Positions 1 through 9,122 of a stretch of DNA of 35,490 bases are shown here, in pieces. This DNA is from Candidatus Levyibacteriota bacterium. GTDB taxonomy: Bacteria > Patescibacteriota > Microgenomatia > Levybacterales > UBA12049. Below the pieces are notes generated by a model. The model saw only the letters and a program-made list of their open reading frames with translations. It did not search any database and was not told the origin of the DNA. Each line of letters begins with the position of its first letter. Position 1 is the stretch's first letter. Both the position numbers and the translations under genes were made by a program. Location: positions 79,700-115,189 of the forward strand of contig JACOXU010000001.1 in assembly GCA_016182185.1 (NCBI GenBank), given 5' to 3'.

Positions 1-1107
1 ATTTAATTTTAGATCTTTGAGAAGTTTTGCTATAACAGAAACTTGACCCTTGCCTCCGTCAACAACTATTAAAGATGGGATTTGCCATTCTTTGTGAGTC
101 AATCTTCTTGCTACCATCTCTTTGAGCATAGCAAAATCGTCTGGTTTGCTGTTAAATCTGATTTTAAATTTTCTATATAAAGAGGTGTTTTTTTCTCCGT
201 TTGCAAAAACAGCCATAGATCCTGTAGCAAATTGACCTGAAATATTAGATATATCGTAACATTCTATCCTTCTTAAATCCTTTATCGGAATATTATGATT
301 TCTAAATTCACTTAAAAGTTTATTTATAGACTTGAAAGCTTTATCTTTCTCTAGGTTTGGATCAATATTTTTCTCAAACAATCTTGTCGCCGGATCAGTA
401 GATATAATAATTGCATCAATTTTTTCTTGAATAGAATTTGCTCTTTCAAATTCTAAGTCGTTACTTGCTTTATCTCGGTCCCTTTTTAAGTCATTTATAA
501 CTTTTTTTATTTTGCCATTCAAAAAATCAATAATATGATTTATACTCTTAAGGTATTCTTTTCTCAATTCTTCCGAGTCATTCACATAAGGACATGGACA
601 AATTCCAATATGATAATACAGGCAATTTTTGGAAGGGTGGTTTGTGACCGACTGAAAAGGAAAAATTTTTCTTATTGTTCGAAGAACAAGTCTCATAGAA
701 AATGCATTCGGGTAAGGACCAAAATAAATAGCAGACGGATCATCAGTTCTTCTTGTAATTAAGATTTTTGGGTATTTATCTTTAATTGTTATTTTGACAA
801 GAGGAAATGCTTTTCCATCTGTAAGTCTCGAATTATATTTTGGAGAGAATTTCTTAATATAATTTGCCTCAAGCAGAAACGCCTCAATTTCCGAGAGTGT
901 ATCAATAGTTCTTATTTTGTGAATGCTTGATACAAGTTTTTGTGTTTTGGGCCCAAGTGATACATTTTTTATAAAGTAAGAACCGACTCTTTTTTTTAAA
1001 TTTTTTGCTTTTCCAATATATAAAACATTATTCTTTTTGTCTAAAAAAAGATAGATTCCTGGATTTGATGAAATAGATCGAAATTCCGATAGTAAATATT
1101 GCGACAA
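1..1107 (-). CDS. uvrC: UvrABC excinuclease subunit C, 3' part cut by window edge
   Basis: UvrC makes both incisions around a lesion after UvrA and UvrB have located it. The 369 codons present cover the N-terminal GIY-YIG nuclease (GIYLFLDKKNNVLYIG at about residues 18-33), a UVR coiled-coil region near 200-230 that contacts UvrB, and the start of the C-terminal RNase H-like nuclease (ECYDISNISG and VVDGGKGQ). The last third lies beyond position 1; UvrC is usually about 600 residues. The start is inferred: a TTG at 1105-1107 follows an in-frame TAA directly, and a GGAGG (complement of 1116-1120) lies 8 bases upstream. This makes the gene begin 80 bases inside the preceding transglutaminase-like gene, which suggests translational coupling in a uvrA-transglutaminase-uvrC transcription unit. 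Identity is firm; the start is probable. Confidence 0.93.
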   Translation of the reverse strand, partial: MSQYLLSEFRSISSNPGIYLFLDKKNNVLYIGKAKNLKKRVGSYFIKNVSLGPKTQKLVSSIHKIRTIDTLSEIEAFLLEANYIKKFSPKYNSRLTDGKAFPLVKITIKDKYPKILITRRTDDPSAIYFGPYPNAFSMRLVLRTIRKIFPFQSVTNHPSKNCLYYHIGICPCPYVNDSEELRKEYLKSINHIIDFLNGKIKKVINDLKRDRDKASNDLEFERANSIQEKIDAIIISTDPATRLFEKNIDPNLEKDKAFKSINKLLSEFRNHNIPIKDLRRIECYDISNISGQFATGSMAVFANGEKNTSLYRKFKIRFNSKPDDFAMLKEMVARRLTHKEWQIPSLIVVDGGKGQVSVIAKLLKDLKLN

Positions 1108-2869
1108 TTATGCTTCCTCCAATCAAAAAGAAAATATTTAAAAAGAACGGGGATAAATTAATCTTATATGAAAGAGTCGTTCCTCCGATGGTTATTTTAA
1201 TATGCTCTTGTCTATTTGTCAAAAATGATGTTTTATCGAATTTAACTTTGACAGTCGTGTAGCCGAATGGGGGGATTTTTTCAAAAACGATTCTTTGACG
1301 AGATGGGGTTAAAAAACCAGACTCTATTATTAATTGATTGTTTTCAGAGATTGCGCTACCTAAGTTTTTGATCGTTAATTCTCCGTTAATAGGAAAACCG
1401 GCAACATAATTTTTGGAAAAGTTTTCATAAATTTGAAATGTTGACGGATTCCTCATGAAATTTTCTGAAAGAGAAATATTTACATCTTTTGAATTCTTGT
1501 CATTTTCCAGTTTATAACCGCCTGCCGGCACCGGATATTCGCTATCAATACCTTTAATCACGAATGCTATATGGTCAAAGTCCATTACGTTAAAAAAGTC
1601 AATTCCACCGGTTGTATTTCCCCATGTGGGATCAATCATTATCCACGATTGACTTTCCTTATCATAATACTCTGGCCAGGAGTGAAGAATATCCTGGCCT
1701 AATGATAAGGGTCTTTCCTTAGAATCCCTAGTGAAACCGTAACCGTTTACTTCTCTGGCAGGTATTCCGGCTGCACGGGCAAGTGCTATAAACAGGTCTG
1801 TGAACTCAAGGCAAACTGCTGATGTCGGATTATTTAGTGCATTTAACGCACCAAGACGAGGTTTTTCTTGTGAGACTCTTGAATAATCGTAGTTTAATTT
1901 ACCAACGACGTAATTGTAAATCTTCTGGGGGGTTTTTAAATCTTTTGCGATTGATACAATCTTAGGACTTAAGACTTCCCAATATTTTTCTTCATTTAAA
2001 TATTTCAAAGCCTGTTCAGGGGATAATAGTTCTTTTGTCGGATTAAGTTTTACTTTTGCCTTCCCATGAACAATAGCAGTTATTTTCTGAGAGGGTGAAA
2101 GCATGTATTGAGCAAGCCAGTTCCCGTCTTCATCAATTGTAACATTTTCCGGTTTGGGGTTAATATCATCAATAATTATGTCCTGATAGTTAGTTGAGGG
2201 CGGAAGTGCAATCTCTGTTTTAATCGGGTAAATGTTCTTGTTAGCCAGATGATATTTAAGATCAAATTCATATACTTGCTCATCTCCAAACGTCATTGAA
2301 ATTCCAGATTTTCCCAGATCTTCTTTTTCAAAATCAAAAGAGCCCTGCTTTCGTACAGGTTTATTAGCAAGTATTGGCTTAACGAATGAAGGATTTCCAA
2401 ATGACTTTGGGGTAACCACGTGAACCCTAAAACTGTCAAAATCTTCCTGTTTGGAAAGTCCGGGAATATTTATTTCCCATATTTTTCCTGATTTGTTTGC
2501 TATATTTGACGTATCAAAAGAAAGGGTAAAATTAAGTTTGTTTCCTGCTCCAACAATACGATCATTGAATTCAAGATTAATAATCTTATCTTTACCGTTT
2601 ACCACTACAGTCGGAACTATTGAGCCCGATGAATCAAACGCCTTAATATTTTTGATTTCTTCAAAACCAACCTGAATCTTGTAGGATGAAGCATAGTACA
2701 CATCAGAGGTATTTGTCAGATTCACATTAATTCTTACATTGGAGTTTTGATTTTCATATATGGTGTAGGTAACGTCGTAATTTGTTAGGAAATTTGAAGA
2801 GGCATACACGCCTTGAGGGAAAATGAAGAGAAACAAACACAAGAGTGTAAGGAAAAAAATTCTTTTCAC
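1028..2869 (-). CDS. Secreted transglutaminase-like cysteine peptidase-fold protein, C-terminally anchored
   Basis: A 613-residue extracytoplasmic protein. Residues 1-23 form a signal peptide (KR then a hydrophobic run, VYASS cleavage region). Residues 30-280 are beta-rich, probably Ig-like repeats. The transglutaminase-like core spans about 310-425 with a recognisable triad: C353 in SAVCLEF, H396 in ILHSWPEYY and D413 in IDPTWGN. A beta-rich segment follows (about 470-570), then one membrane helix near 575-600 and a short basic tail (KSRNLSFFRQKE), so the catalytic domain should face outside. Relatives of this fold act as peptidases, amidases or cross-linkers; the substrate cannot be told from sequence. 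It lies 22 bases after uvrA and overlaps the start of uvrC by 80 bases, an odd place for a surface protein. Confidence 0.85.
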   Translation of the reverse strand: MKRIFFLTLLCLFLFIFPQGVYASSNFLTNYDVTYTIYENQNSNVRINVNLTNTSDVYYASSYKIQVGFEEIKNIKAFDSSGSIVPTVVVNGKDKIINLEFNDRIVGAGNKLNFTLSFDTSNIANKSGKIWEINIPGLSKQEDFDSFRVHVVTPKSFGNPSFVKPILANKPVRKQGSFDFEKEDLGKSGISMTFGDEQVYEFDLKYHLANKNIYPIKTEIALPPSTNYQDIIIDDINPKPENVTIDEDGNWLAQYMLSPSQKITAIVHGKAKVKLNPTKELLSPEQALKYLNEEKYWEVLSPKIVSIAKDLKTPQKIYNYVVGKLNYDYSRVSQEKPRLGALNALNNPTSAVCLEFTDLFIALARAAGIPAREVNGYGFTRDSKERPLSLGQDILHSWPEYYDKESQSWIMIDPTWGNTTGGIDFFNVMDFDHIAFVIKGIDSEYPVPAGGYKLENDKNSKDVNISLSENFMRNPSTFQIYENFSKNYVAGFPINGELTIKNLGSAISENNQLIIESGFLTPSRQRIVFEKIPPFGYTTVKVKFDKTSFLTNRQEHIKITIGGTTLSYKINLSPFFLNIFFLIGGSIIVAIFTIGISIYFIKSRNLSFFRQKE

Positions 2870-2891
2870 CTATTTAGTATAGCTTTATATT

Positions 2892-5795
2892 TTAGTTCTT
2901 GCCAGCTGCTTTCCTCAAGAATTGTCCGGTATGGGATTTTGAATTTTGAGAAATTTCCTCAGGTGACCCTTCTGCAACAATCTGTCCCCCGCGTTCTCCT
3001 CCTTCTGGGCCAAGATCTATAATGTAATCTGCGTTTTTAATAACATCAAGATTATGCTCTATGACAATTACTGTATTGCCCAGTTCTACGAGCCTTTTTA
3101 GTACATGAAGAAGTTTTTCAAGATCCGCAAAATGGAGTCCTGTAGTGGGTTCATCGAGAAGGTACAAGGAATTCGATCCCTTTTTTGATAATTCGGTAGC
3201 AAGTTTGACTCTTTGCGCCTCTCCGCCTGAAAGCGTAGGAGCAGGTTGTCCAAGCTTAACATATGATAAGCCAACATCATTTAAAGTCTGTAACTTATGA
3301 GATAATCCCGGAACAAAAGAAAAAAACAAAAGAGCTTCTGAAACGCTCATCGATAGAACTTCTGAAATATTTTTATTGTTGAAAGTGATTCCTAATGCTT
3401 CCCTGTTGTATTGCAACCCATTACATTCATCGCATTTGATATATATATCAGGCAAGAATTGCATTTCAATTTTTATTTGACCCTCTCCCATGCATGTTTC
3501 GCATCTTCCGCCTTTTACATTGAAAGAGAACCTTCCGGGTTTATATCCTTTAATTCTTGCCTCTTTTGTTTTCGCAAACAAATCTCTTATGTAGGTAAAG
3601 CACCCCGTGTACGTTGCCGGATTGCTTCTCGGGGTTCTCCCAATAGGAGATTGATCAATCATAAAAACGTGTTTTATATATTCATAGCCATCCAGTTTAT
3701 CAAAAAGACCGGGTTTTTCCTTATGAAAAGGATTTTGTTTGAGCATTAAAGCATGATACAAAACATCATTAATAAGAGTTGATTTTCCGCTTCCGGACAC
3801 CCCTGAGATGACAATAAACTTTCCAAGAGGTAACGAGATATTTATATTTTTAAGATTATGCTCACGTACGCCCTTTACCGTAAGATACTTAGATGATTCT
3901 TTAGAATTTACTCCGGTTAAATTCTCGAGTTTTATCTTTTTTTTACCGGATAAGTATTGTCCGGTAAGCGATTTTGGATCATTTTTTATATAATCTATGG
4001 GTCCCTCGGAAATTATTTTCCCTCCCTGATCGCCTGCGCCCGGACCAAAATCGAAAATGTAGTCTGCTTCTTCCATTGTTTCTTGATCATGCTCAACTAC
4101 GATTGCAGTATTTCCTAAATCCCTTAATTTTTTAAGAGTTGAAATTAATTTTGAATTATCTCTTGGGTGAAGTCCTATTGACGGTTCGTCAAGAACGTAT
4201 AATACACCCGTAAGTCCCGAACCTATTTGGGATGCAAGCCTAATTCTTTGAGCTTCGCCTCCTGCAAGTGTCTGCGCACCTCTTGAGAGCGTTAAATAAT
4301 CTAATCCAACGTCTAAGAGAAAGATAAGTCTCTGTTTTATCTCCTTAATAATAATCTTTGAAATTTCTATTTCTCTTGCGGATGTTGATTTTTCTATATT
4401 TTTGATGAATTCAAATGCATCATTTATCGACAGGCTGGCCACTTGGATTATTGAATTATTATTAATAGTCACAGATAATGATTCTTTTTTTAACCTTGCA
4501 CCATTACATTTGGGGCAAGTTTCGTTTCGCATAAATCGTTCAATTTGATTTCTTATAAAAGAGGAGTCAGAAGAATGATATTTTTGTTTAACTTCACTCA
4601 GGATTCCCCCAAAAGGTTCGTAAATAACCGTGTCTTTTCCCCAGCGATTTCTTCCTTTAACCTCATATTCCTTGTCACCAGTCCCTTTTATTAACAGTTC
4701 CTTTTTATCAATAGGAATTTCAGCTAACCGTTTATCAGTTGGAATATTGTTTTCCCGACAAAATTTAGTAAATGTTCTAGAATTCCATGTATCTTGATAA
4801 GCTATATTGGGAAACGGTAAAATTCCACCTTCGTTGATCGATAGGTTATCATTGAATACTAATTCTTTGTCCACTGTCAAAACGGTTCCGATTCCATTAC
4901 AGTTTGAACAGGCGCCATGAGGCGTATTAAAAGAAAAAATCCTAGGCTCAATTTCAGGGACTGATATTCCGCAAACTGGACAGGCAAATTTTTCTGAAAA
5001 TAATTCATCATGCATTTTTTTCGGCTTTTCCGGAATCGAAAAGCCCGCGTCTTTTACTATTGATGCAATTACTTCGCCTGATCCAAATTTAAGAGCCTGT
5101 TCTGCATCCTCGGCGATTCTGGATTTATCTGTATTCAGATTAAGAATCAGTTCATCTATCACCAATTCAATCGTATGTTTATTAGTTTTAATTAGGACAA
5201 AATTTTCAGTAAGTGTGTAAATTTGATTATCAACTCTTACTTTTTTGTATCCTCTTTTTTTAAGATCTGAGAATAGTTGCGAGTACTCTCCTTTTCGGTC
5301 TTTCACAATCGGAGCGAGCACGAGAATTTTTAGCTTTGCAAGTTTAAGATTTACATTCTGTTTTTTAAGAAGATCAAAAATTGAGCTTACAATCTGTTCT
5401 TTTGAAAGATGTGTTATTTCTCTTCCGCAGTTTGGGCAGTGCGGGTGACCGATCCGCGCAAAAAGTAACCTTAAATAGTCATATATCTCAGTAACCGTTC
5501 CCACGGTTGATCTTGGGTTGTGGGATGTAGATTTCTGATCAATTGATATCGCAGGAGAAAGTCCCTCGATAAGGTCTACATCAGGTTTTTTCATCACTCC
5601 CAGAAATTGCCTTGCGTAAGAAGAAAGGCTCTCCACGTAACGTCTTTGTCCTTCTGCATAGATTGTGTCAAAGGCAAGTGAGGATTTACCGCTCCCCGAA
5701 AGTCCCGTGAAGACAACAAGCTTATTCTTGGGAATTTCTACATTTATTGATTTTAAATTGTGTTCCCTTGCGCCTTTTATAACGATTTTATCCAT
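2892..5795 (-). CDS. uvrA: UvrABC excinuclease ATPase subunit A
   Basis: UvrA dimers scan DNA for distortions and load UvrB. The 967-residue protein has the full family plan: first P-loop GLSGSGKS (about 31-38), zinc-binding cysteine pairs (CPNCG, CPVCG, CSNCNG, CPKCNG), first ABC signature [14 protein letters not shown] followed by [12 protein letters not shown], second P-loop GVSGSGKS, the C-terminal zinc finger CETCMGEG...CDECNG, and second signature [12 protein letters not shown] with [10 protein letters not shown] start it at the ATG 5793-5795 ([14 protein letters not shown]), which matches other UvrA N-termini. An in-frame start 54 bases further upstream would lie inside the promoter (TTGCTT, 17 bases, TATAAT). 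It heads the run uvrA, transglutaminase-like gene, uvrC. Confidence 0.97.
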   Translation of the reverse strand: MDKIVIKGAREHNLKSINVEIPKNKLVVFTGLSGSGKSSLAFDTIYAEGQRRYVESLSSYARQFLGVMKKPDVDLIEGLSPAISIDQKSTSHNPRSTVGTVTEIYDYLRLLFARIGHPHCPNCGREITHLSKEQIVSSIFDLLKKQNVNLKLAKLKILVLAPIVKDRKGEYSQLFSDLKKRGYKKVRVDNQIYTLTENFVLIKTNKHTIELVIDELILNLNTDKSRIAEDAEQALKFGSGEVIASIVKDAGFSIPEKPKKMHDELFSEKFACPVCGISVPEIEPRIFSFNTPHGACSNCNGIGTVLTVDKELVFNDNLSINEGGILPFPNIAYQDTWNSRTFTKFCRENNIPTDKRLAEIPIDKKELLIKGTGDKEYEVKGRNRWGKDTVIYEPFGGILSEVKQKYHSSDSSFIRNQIERFMRNETCPKCNGARLKKESLSVTINNNSIIQVASLSINDAFEFIKNIEKSTSAREIEISKIIIKEIKQRLIFLLDVGLDYLTLSRGAQTLAGGEAQRIRLASQIGSGLTGVLYVLDEPSIGLHPRDNSKLISTLKKLRDLGNTAIVVEHDQETMEEADYIFDFGPGAGDQGGKIISEGPIDYIKNDPKSLTGQYLSGKKKIKLENLTGVNSKESSKYLTVKGVREHNLKNINISLPLGKFIVISGVSGSGKSTLINDVLYHALMLKQNPFHKEKPGLFDKLDGYEYIKHVFMIDQSPIGRTPRSNPATYTGCFTYIRDLFAKTKEARIKGYKPGRFSFNVKGGRCETCMGEGQIKIEMQFLPDIYIKCDECNGLQYNREALGITFNNKNISEVLSMSVSEALLFFSFVPGLSHKLQTLNDVGLSYVKLGQPAPTLSGGEAQRVKLATELSKKGSNSLYLLDEPTTGLHFADLEKLLHVLKRLVELGNTVIVIEHNLDVIKNADYIIDLGPEGGERGGQIVAEGSPEEISQNSKSHTGQFLRKAAGKN

Positions 5796-5820
5796 AATAA
5801 ACAGAATTTTGCGAAATTTT

Positions 5821-5849
5821 ATTATAAAGGAAAATTTTACCTGAAGCAA
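5821..5849 (-). promoter_or_regulatory. uvrA promoter
   Basis: On the minus strand: TTGCTT (5849-5844), 17-base spacer, TATAAT (5826-5821). Predicted leader of roughly 18 bases with no obvious Shine-Dalgarno site before the ATG at 5795. The same -35/-10 pair occurs before gatC. Confidence 0.6.
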
Positions 5850-5868
5850 TCAATGGAAATTAAATTTG

Positions 5869-5941
5869 TGACCCCAACGGGAGTCGAACCCGTGTTGCCG
5901 GGATGAAAGCCCGGTGTCCTAGACCACTAGACGATAGGGCC
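5869..5941 (-). tRNA. tRNA-Glu (anticodon TTC)
   Basis: A 73-base cloverleaf. Acceptor GGCCCTA pairs with TGGGGTC (two wobble pairs), discriminator A. Anticodon stem CCGGG/CCCGG encloses the loop CTTTCAT, giving anticodon TTC. T-arm ACGGG-TTCGACT-CCCGT. No CCA is encoded. It sits between uvrA and an MscS-related gene, both on the same strand. Confidence 0.95.
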
Positions 5942-5984
5942 GTTAAGCCTTAGTATTATATCCGAAATCATCTGTTTGGGCAAT

Positions 5985-6644
5985 CTACTTAAGCTTGTTT
6001 CTTATTCCCTCTACAATGTCCTTAGCACTACTCTGACCGCCCAGTCCGAACGCGATTCCTCCTGCTATCGCAAGCATCGCCACAAATCCAGTAAAGAGTA
6101 TCCTTATGAGATCAGATGCAACGCCGAGTTGATTTAAAGCAGCCAATATTACAAAGATACTAATAGCCCAACGTGTTATCGATGCAACTGTTCTTGATGT
6201 TTCCGGGCTTAATCCTTTGGTTGAGGCAAGAATTACATCATGCGCTAATCTTGCAAAAACGAATCCCACCAAAGTGATTATTACTGCAACGAATACATTT
6301 GGAAGGTAAAGTAAAACCTGATTAAGTACCGTATCGACTCTAGGTAATCCCCAAACATCTGCCGTGGGCAATAAGAACACTATAATTACAAACCATCTGA
6401 CAATCTCAGACAGTATGCTACCCCAGGAAAATTCGTCTTTTCCTTCAGGGACTCCGTATTTCTTCAGGAATGCTTCAATTTTGAGCGCTTTGAAAATTTC
6501 AGTAACGACCTGTTTTAAGATTGAAGCGACAATTATTCCAATCAGAAGAACTATAAGTCCGAGAACGAATTTAGGTACGAATTCTGCGATAGCAAGAACC
6601 GCAGTGTTGATAGAGGCTACCAATGTCTGACCAATGTCCGGCAT
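5985..6644 (-). CDS. MscS-related conserved TM-helix membrane protein
   Basis: A 219-residue integral membrane protein with about four helices: near 15-40, 75-95, 110-135 and 150-200. It ends in a Gly/Ala-rich segment (LAIAGGIAFGLGGQSSAKD) like the pore-lining helix of small mechanosensitive channels. It matches the short 'conserved TM helix' relatives of MscS that keep the membrane part and lack the large cytoplasmic beta/alpha vestibule. A role in osmotic protection is likely by family but not shown. The start is ATG 6642-6644 (MPDIGQ), placed by an AGGGGGTG Shine-Dalgarno about 6 bases upstream; the GTG three codons earlier overlaps that site. Flanked by tRNA genes. Confidence 0.82.
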   Translation of the reverse strand: MPDIGQTLVASINTAVLAIAEFVPKFVLGLIVLLIGIIVASILKQVVTEIFKALKIEAFLKKYGVPEGKDEFSWGSILSEIVRWFVIIVFLLPTADVWGLPRVDTVLNQVLLYLPNVFVAVIITLVGFVFARLAHDVILASTKGLSPETSRTVASITRWAISIFVILAALNQLGVASDLIRILFTGFVAMLAIAGGIAFGLGGQSSAKDIVEGIRNKLK

Positions 6645-6701
6645 TTTCTTCACCCCCTTTCATTTTAGAAGTTAATACCAGTCTATATTAGAATAATTTT
6701 C

Positions 6702-6730
6702 TTGTCAAGTTTTGTATGTATTGCTATAAT
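6702..6730 (+). promoter_or_regulatory. tRNA-Lys promoter
   Basis: TTGTCA (6702-6707), 17-base spacer, TATAAT (6725-6730). The predicted transcript begins about at 6737, just before the mature tRNA at 6740, so the 5' trailer is only a few bases. Confidence 0.75.
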
Positions 6731-6739
6731 AACGAAGAT

Positions 6740-6811
6740 GGGCCGTTAGCTCAGCGGTAGAGCAGGAGCCTTTTAAGCTCTTGGCCGCAGGTTCGAATCC
6801 TGCACGGCTCA
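6740..6811 (+). tRNA. tRNA-Lys (anticodon TTT)
   Basis: A 72-base cloverleaf. Acceptor GGGCCGT pairs with ACGGCTC (one wobble), discriminator A. Anticodon stem GGAGC/GCTCT with loop CTTTTAA gives anticodon TTT. D-arm GCTC-AGCGGTA-GAGC and T-arm GCAGG-TTCGAAT-CCTGC are standard. The following bases are CACC, so CCA must be added after transcription. A protein gene starts 19 bases downstream and is probably on the same transcript. Confidence 0.96.
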
Positions 6812-6830
6812 CACCTTCGCGTGATGATCA

Positions 6831-7502
6831 ATGAGTAATAATCCCAGCAAACTTCTTATAATAACGATTTTCTTTGTTTCTGCATTTTTCTTAAGCTTCA
6901 TGCTCATAAATGATTTGAGTTCAAAAAAAGATGACAAAAGTTTAGTCAATCTGCCAACGCTTGCACCAAGCGGATTAATCAATCCTACTCCAACGATAGC
7001 TCAAAACTTGATCTCGACTGACCAAATGGTTAATTGTAATATTGATATTAACTGCGGAGGCGGTGCAAAATACATCTCAAAAGAAGCATGTCTTAATTCA
7101 ACCTGCTGTCTTCTGGGCGATAAATTTATTCAGTATGATGATAAAAACAAATGTTTGTACGACCGGGTTCTTCTAAGCGGATCTGGCTCTGCTTCTTTTA
7201 CTCCAGTTAATGTGGCAGCCTATGTCAGCACATATAATGCATATATTTACTGTAAGCCTGAGGCCGTTTCTCAAATTAAAGAACTTGATAAGATTGTCAA
7301 AGAGTGGATCGAAAAGGTTAGGAAATGCTCAAGCGGAACGCAATACGATTACAGTAACTGTCTTAAAAATTGCACAGACATAAATTCGTGGCCAATTTGT
7401 TCGCAGAATTGCAGGGATAAATCAAGTATTTCAGCTTGCGACGCATTTAAAGAATACCCGCTGAATAATTTAAATAATGCTATTAGTGCAAGTTGCGGAT
7501 AA
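6831..7502 (+). CDS. Cysteine-rich exported protein with N-terminal anchor, unknown function
   Basis: I do not recognise this 223-residue protein. Residues 8-27 form a hydrophobic signal-anchor, followed by a Ser/Pro/Thr linker (about 30-62). The rest carries 14 cysteines in two groups: six at about 68-110 (CNIDINC, ACLNSTCC, NKC) and eight from about 138 to the end, including SNCLKNCTD and PICSQNC. An even, clustered set on an exported protein suggests disulfide-stabilised surface modules. It begins 19 bases after tRNA-Lys with no separate promoter seen, and its stop lies two bases from the convergent stop of another small anchored cysteine-containing protein. The start is the first ATG giving a clean signal sequence. 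Confidence 0.7.
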   Translation: MSNNPSKLLIITIFFVSAFFLSFMLINDLSSKKDDKSLVNLPTLAPSGLINPTPTIAQNLISTDQMVNCNIDINCGGGAKYISKEACLNSTCCLLGDKFIQYDDKNKCLYDRVLLSGSGSASFTPVNVAAYVSTYNAYIYCKPEAVSQIKELDKIVKEWIEKVRKCSSGTQYDYSNCLKNCTDINSWPICSQNCRDKSSISACDAFKEYPLNNLNNAISASCG

Positions 7503-7504
7503 AA

Positions 7505-7825
7505 TTATTTAATAATTTCTTCACATGTGTACGAGGAAAAGTCCTGAGTAAACTGACAGTTTTTACCGCACTCATGCTTATAAGTTCCCTGAATTAAATT
7601 TTGCTCCTCGATCTTATTACTCACCCATTCTTTGCAGGCATCAGCATTGCTGTACGCATCGCTTTTTAGAAATGAAGCATTATTTTTGTTTTCATAAAAA
7701 AACCCAATCCATTGGTCTTTTTTAAATAATGAAAACAAGTCATAATCGAAAAATCCGCTTGCACCGCCTAATACATAAATAAAAGCCAAAACTAGAAGTA
7801 TAAAAAATATAATTATCCTGAGCAC
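7505..7825 (-). CDS. Small anchored protein with four cysteines, unknown function
   Basis: A 106-residue protein with one N-terminal hydrophobic helix (about 3-21), a short linker, and a small outer domain (about 35-106). That domain holds four cysteines (DACKEW, HECGKNC, YTCEE) and aromatic residues (DQWIGFFYE). No family recognised. It starts at GTG 7823-7825; a TAAGG about 4 bases before it is a weak Shine-Dalgarno site. Its stop is two bases from the stop of the convergent Cys-rich gene, so the pair may share a cell-surface role, which is inference from position and build only. Confidence 0.6.
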   Translation of the reverse strand: MLRIIIFFILLVLAFIYVLGGASGFFDYDLFSLFKKDQWIGFFYENKNNASFLKSDAYSNADACKEWVSNKIEEQNLIQGTYKHECGKNCQFTQDFSSYTCEEIIK

Positions 7826-7877
7826 TGTACCTTAATGATATCACTTTTTTAAAAATTGCAACAATATTAAGCGAGGA

Positions 7878-8555
7878 TCAGAGATTGAGGTAATAGTTTA
7901 TTTGCGCACTGTCTTGAAGTTTCTTTATGTACGTTTGTGCTTTTTCCTGAAATTTTTGTTGCTCAAGTTGTGTTTTTACTTGCTTTTTATACTCTTCTTC
8001 CGGCATGCTCTCAGGCTTGATTTCCTTATTCTTCTCAACGTAATCTAATATTTCGCTGTCGCTTACAGCAATGTCTTTCCCCAAAAGTTTTTTCATCAGC
8101 AAATTTAACGTGATTTGTTCCCTTACGGTGTCAAGTGTCGCCCCCTGAAGCTTTAGTACATCTTCAAGTGTTTGACCCTGTGCTTTTAAATTTTCTTCAA
8201 TTTTCTTAATTTCCGAATTAATTTCATCTTCGGTGACCGAAACATTTTTCTTTTTTGCGTCCTGCATAACTAAAGTTTTCGTCACAATAGTTTCAAGAGC
8301 TCTTTTTCCGGACAGTTTTTCAAGTTCATTTATTAAAGTGAACCTATTTATTGGCTCGCCGTTGACAGTCGCAACTATTATTTGATTTCTAAAGATGTAT
8401 AAACCTGACAAGATAATAACAACTAGAAAGAATATTGACAAATATTTTTTCGTCAAATAATTATTTTTAAATTTCGCAAAACTTGTATCCTGTTTTTTAG
8501 TTACCACAGCGGTGGATTGAGCTTTCGAGGCTTTAACCGATCTTTTAACTGGCAT
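7878..8555 (-). CDS. SurA N-terminal-like chaperone/peptidyl-prolyl isomerase relative, membrane-anchored
   Basis: A 225-residue protein: basic cytoplasmic tail (1-37), one membrane helix (about 38-56), then a helical outer domain that opens with ATVNGEPINRFTLINELEK, the typical SurA/PrsA N-terminal motif. The helices run through VTEDEINSEIKKIEENLK and VSDSEILDYVEKNKE, with a Lys/Gln-rich coil near the C-terminus. The parvulin isomerase domain of SurA/PrsA is absent, so a holdase-type chaperone for exported proteins is more likely than an isomerase. Its ATG follows a TATAAT by only six bases, which predicts a leaderless mRNA. The alternative is an export-associated protein that only shares the SurA-N fold. 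Confidence 0.8.
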   Translation of the reverse strand: MPVKRSVKASKAQSTAVVTKKQDTSFAKFKNNYLTKKYLSIFFLVVIILSGLYIFRNQIIVATVNGEPINRFTLINELEKLSGKRALETIVTKTLVMQDAKKKNVSVTEDEINSEIKKIEENLKAQGQTLEDVLKLQGATLDTVREQITLNLLMKKLLGKDIAVSDSEILDYVEKNKEIKPESMPEEEYKKQVKTQLEQQKFQEKAQTYIKKLQDSAQINYYLNL

Positions 8556-8561
8556 TTCGCA

Positions 8562-8590
8562 ATTATATAAAAATAAATTTGATATAGCAA
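8562..8590 (-). promoter_or_regulatory. Promoter of SurA-like gene, predicted leaderless
   Basis: Minus strand TTGCTA (8590-8585), 17-base spacer, TATAAT (8567-8562). Six bases separate the -10 box from the ATG at 8555, so transcription should begin at or next to the start codon. Confidence 0.6.
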
Positions 8591-8605
8591 GGGTTAAATA
8601 AGCAA

Positions 8606-9040
8606 CTATTTTAAAAAATTATACTGGTTTTCTATTTGCTCTTTTAATTGTTCGTTGAGTGAATTTCTAAGGACTGGGCTTTGTAGCTGGTCATTCAGCA
8701 TCGATTGGAAATTTTTTACCAGCTCAAGCGTATACCATATAGAAAATATAGTTACAATCAGGGTTAAGGTGATTGCAATTGCTCCAACAATTTTTTCATT
8801 TGCGGTCACTCCTTTTAAATATTTTATTCCCGGCCAAAGACCAAGCGGCGGAAGAAATATAGAAAGTAAATATATTCCGAGCTGCTTGATTATAGATGTT
8901 GAGAGCGGCTTAGGTTTTAGCTCTTTTCCGCAATTGGGACAAAAATAAAAATCAGTAGGGTTTTTTTTGTGACAGGCCTTGCAGATTATTGCCTCTGCTT
9001 CGTTTCCTTGACTTTCTACATTTATTTGCTCTGAATCCAT
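8606..9040 (-). CDS. Zinc-ribbon membrane protein, unknown function
   Basis: A 144-residue protein with an N-terminal zinc ribbon (C20xxC23 in IICKACHKK and C34xxC37 in YFCPNCGKEL). Two membrane helices follow, at about 50-72 (ending in PPLGLWPGIKYLKG) and 82-108. The helical C-terminus is Gln/Asn-rich. Small zinc-ribbon plus two-helix proteins are frequent in these genomes and mostly unassigned; the ribbon may bind protein or nucleic acid at the inner membrane face. Transcribed away from the glycosidase-like gene. A CATAAT lies six bases before the ATG but no good -35 was found. Confidence 0.7.
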   Translation of the reverse strand: MDSEQINVESQGNEAEAIICKACHKKNPTDFYFCPNCGKELKPKPLSTSIIKQLGIYLLSIFLPPLGLWPGIKYLKGVTANEKIVGAIAITLTLIVTIFSIWYTLELVKNFQSMLNDQLQSPVLRNSLNEQLKEQIENQYNFLK

Positions 9041-9085
9041 TTATTAATTATGACAAAAATAGTAGAAAAATAAAAGTAAGTCTCA

Positions 9086-9114
9086 TTGATTAAATTGAGG
9101 AGTTTTCGTATAAT
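9086..9114 (+). promoter_or_regulatory. Promoter of glycosidase-like gene, predicted leaderless
   Basis: TTGATT (9086-9091), 17-base spacer, TATAAT (9109-9114). Eight bases separate the -10 from the ATG at 9123, leaving essentially no leader. Confidence 0.65.
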
Positions 9115-9122
9115 GTATTCCC

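Noticed and set aside
3411-3749. Long open frames antisense to uvrA (and likewise at 20551-21009 antisense to pyrG)
   Set aside because: They are shadows of strongly supported genes on the opposite strand, with no start signals or protein features of their own.
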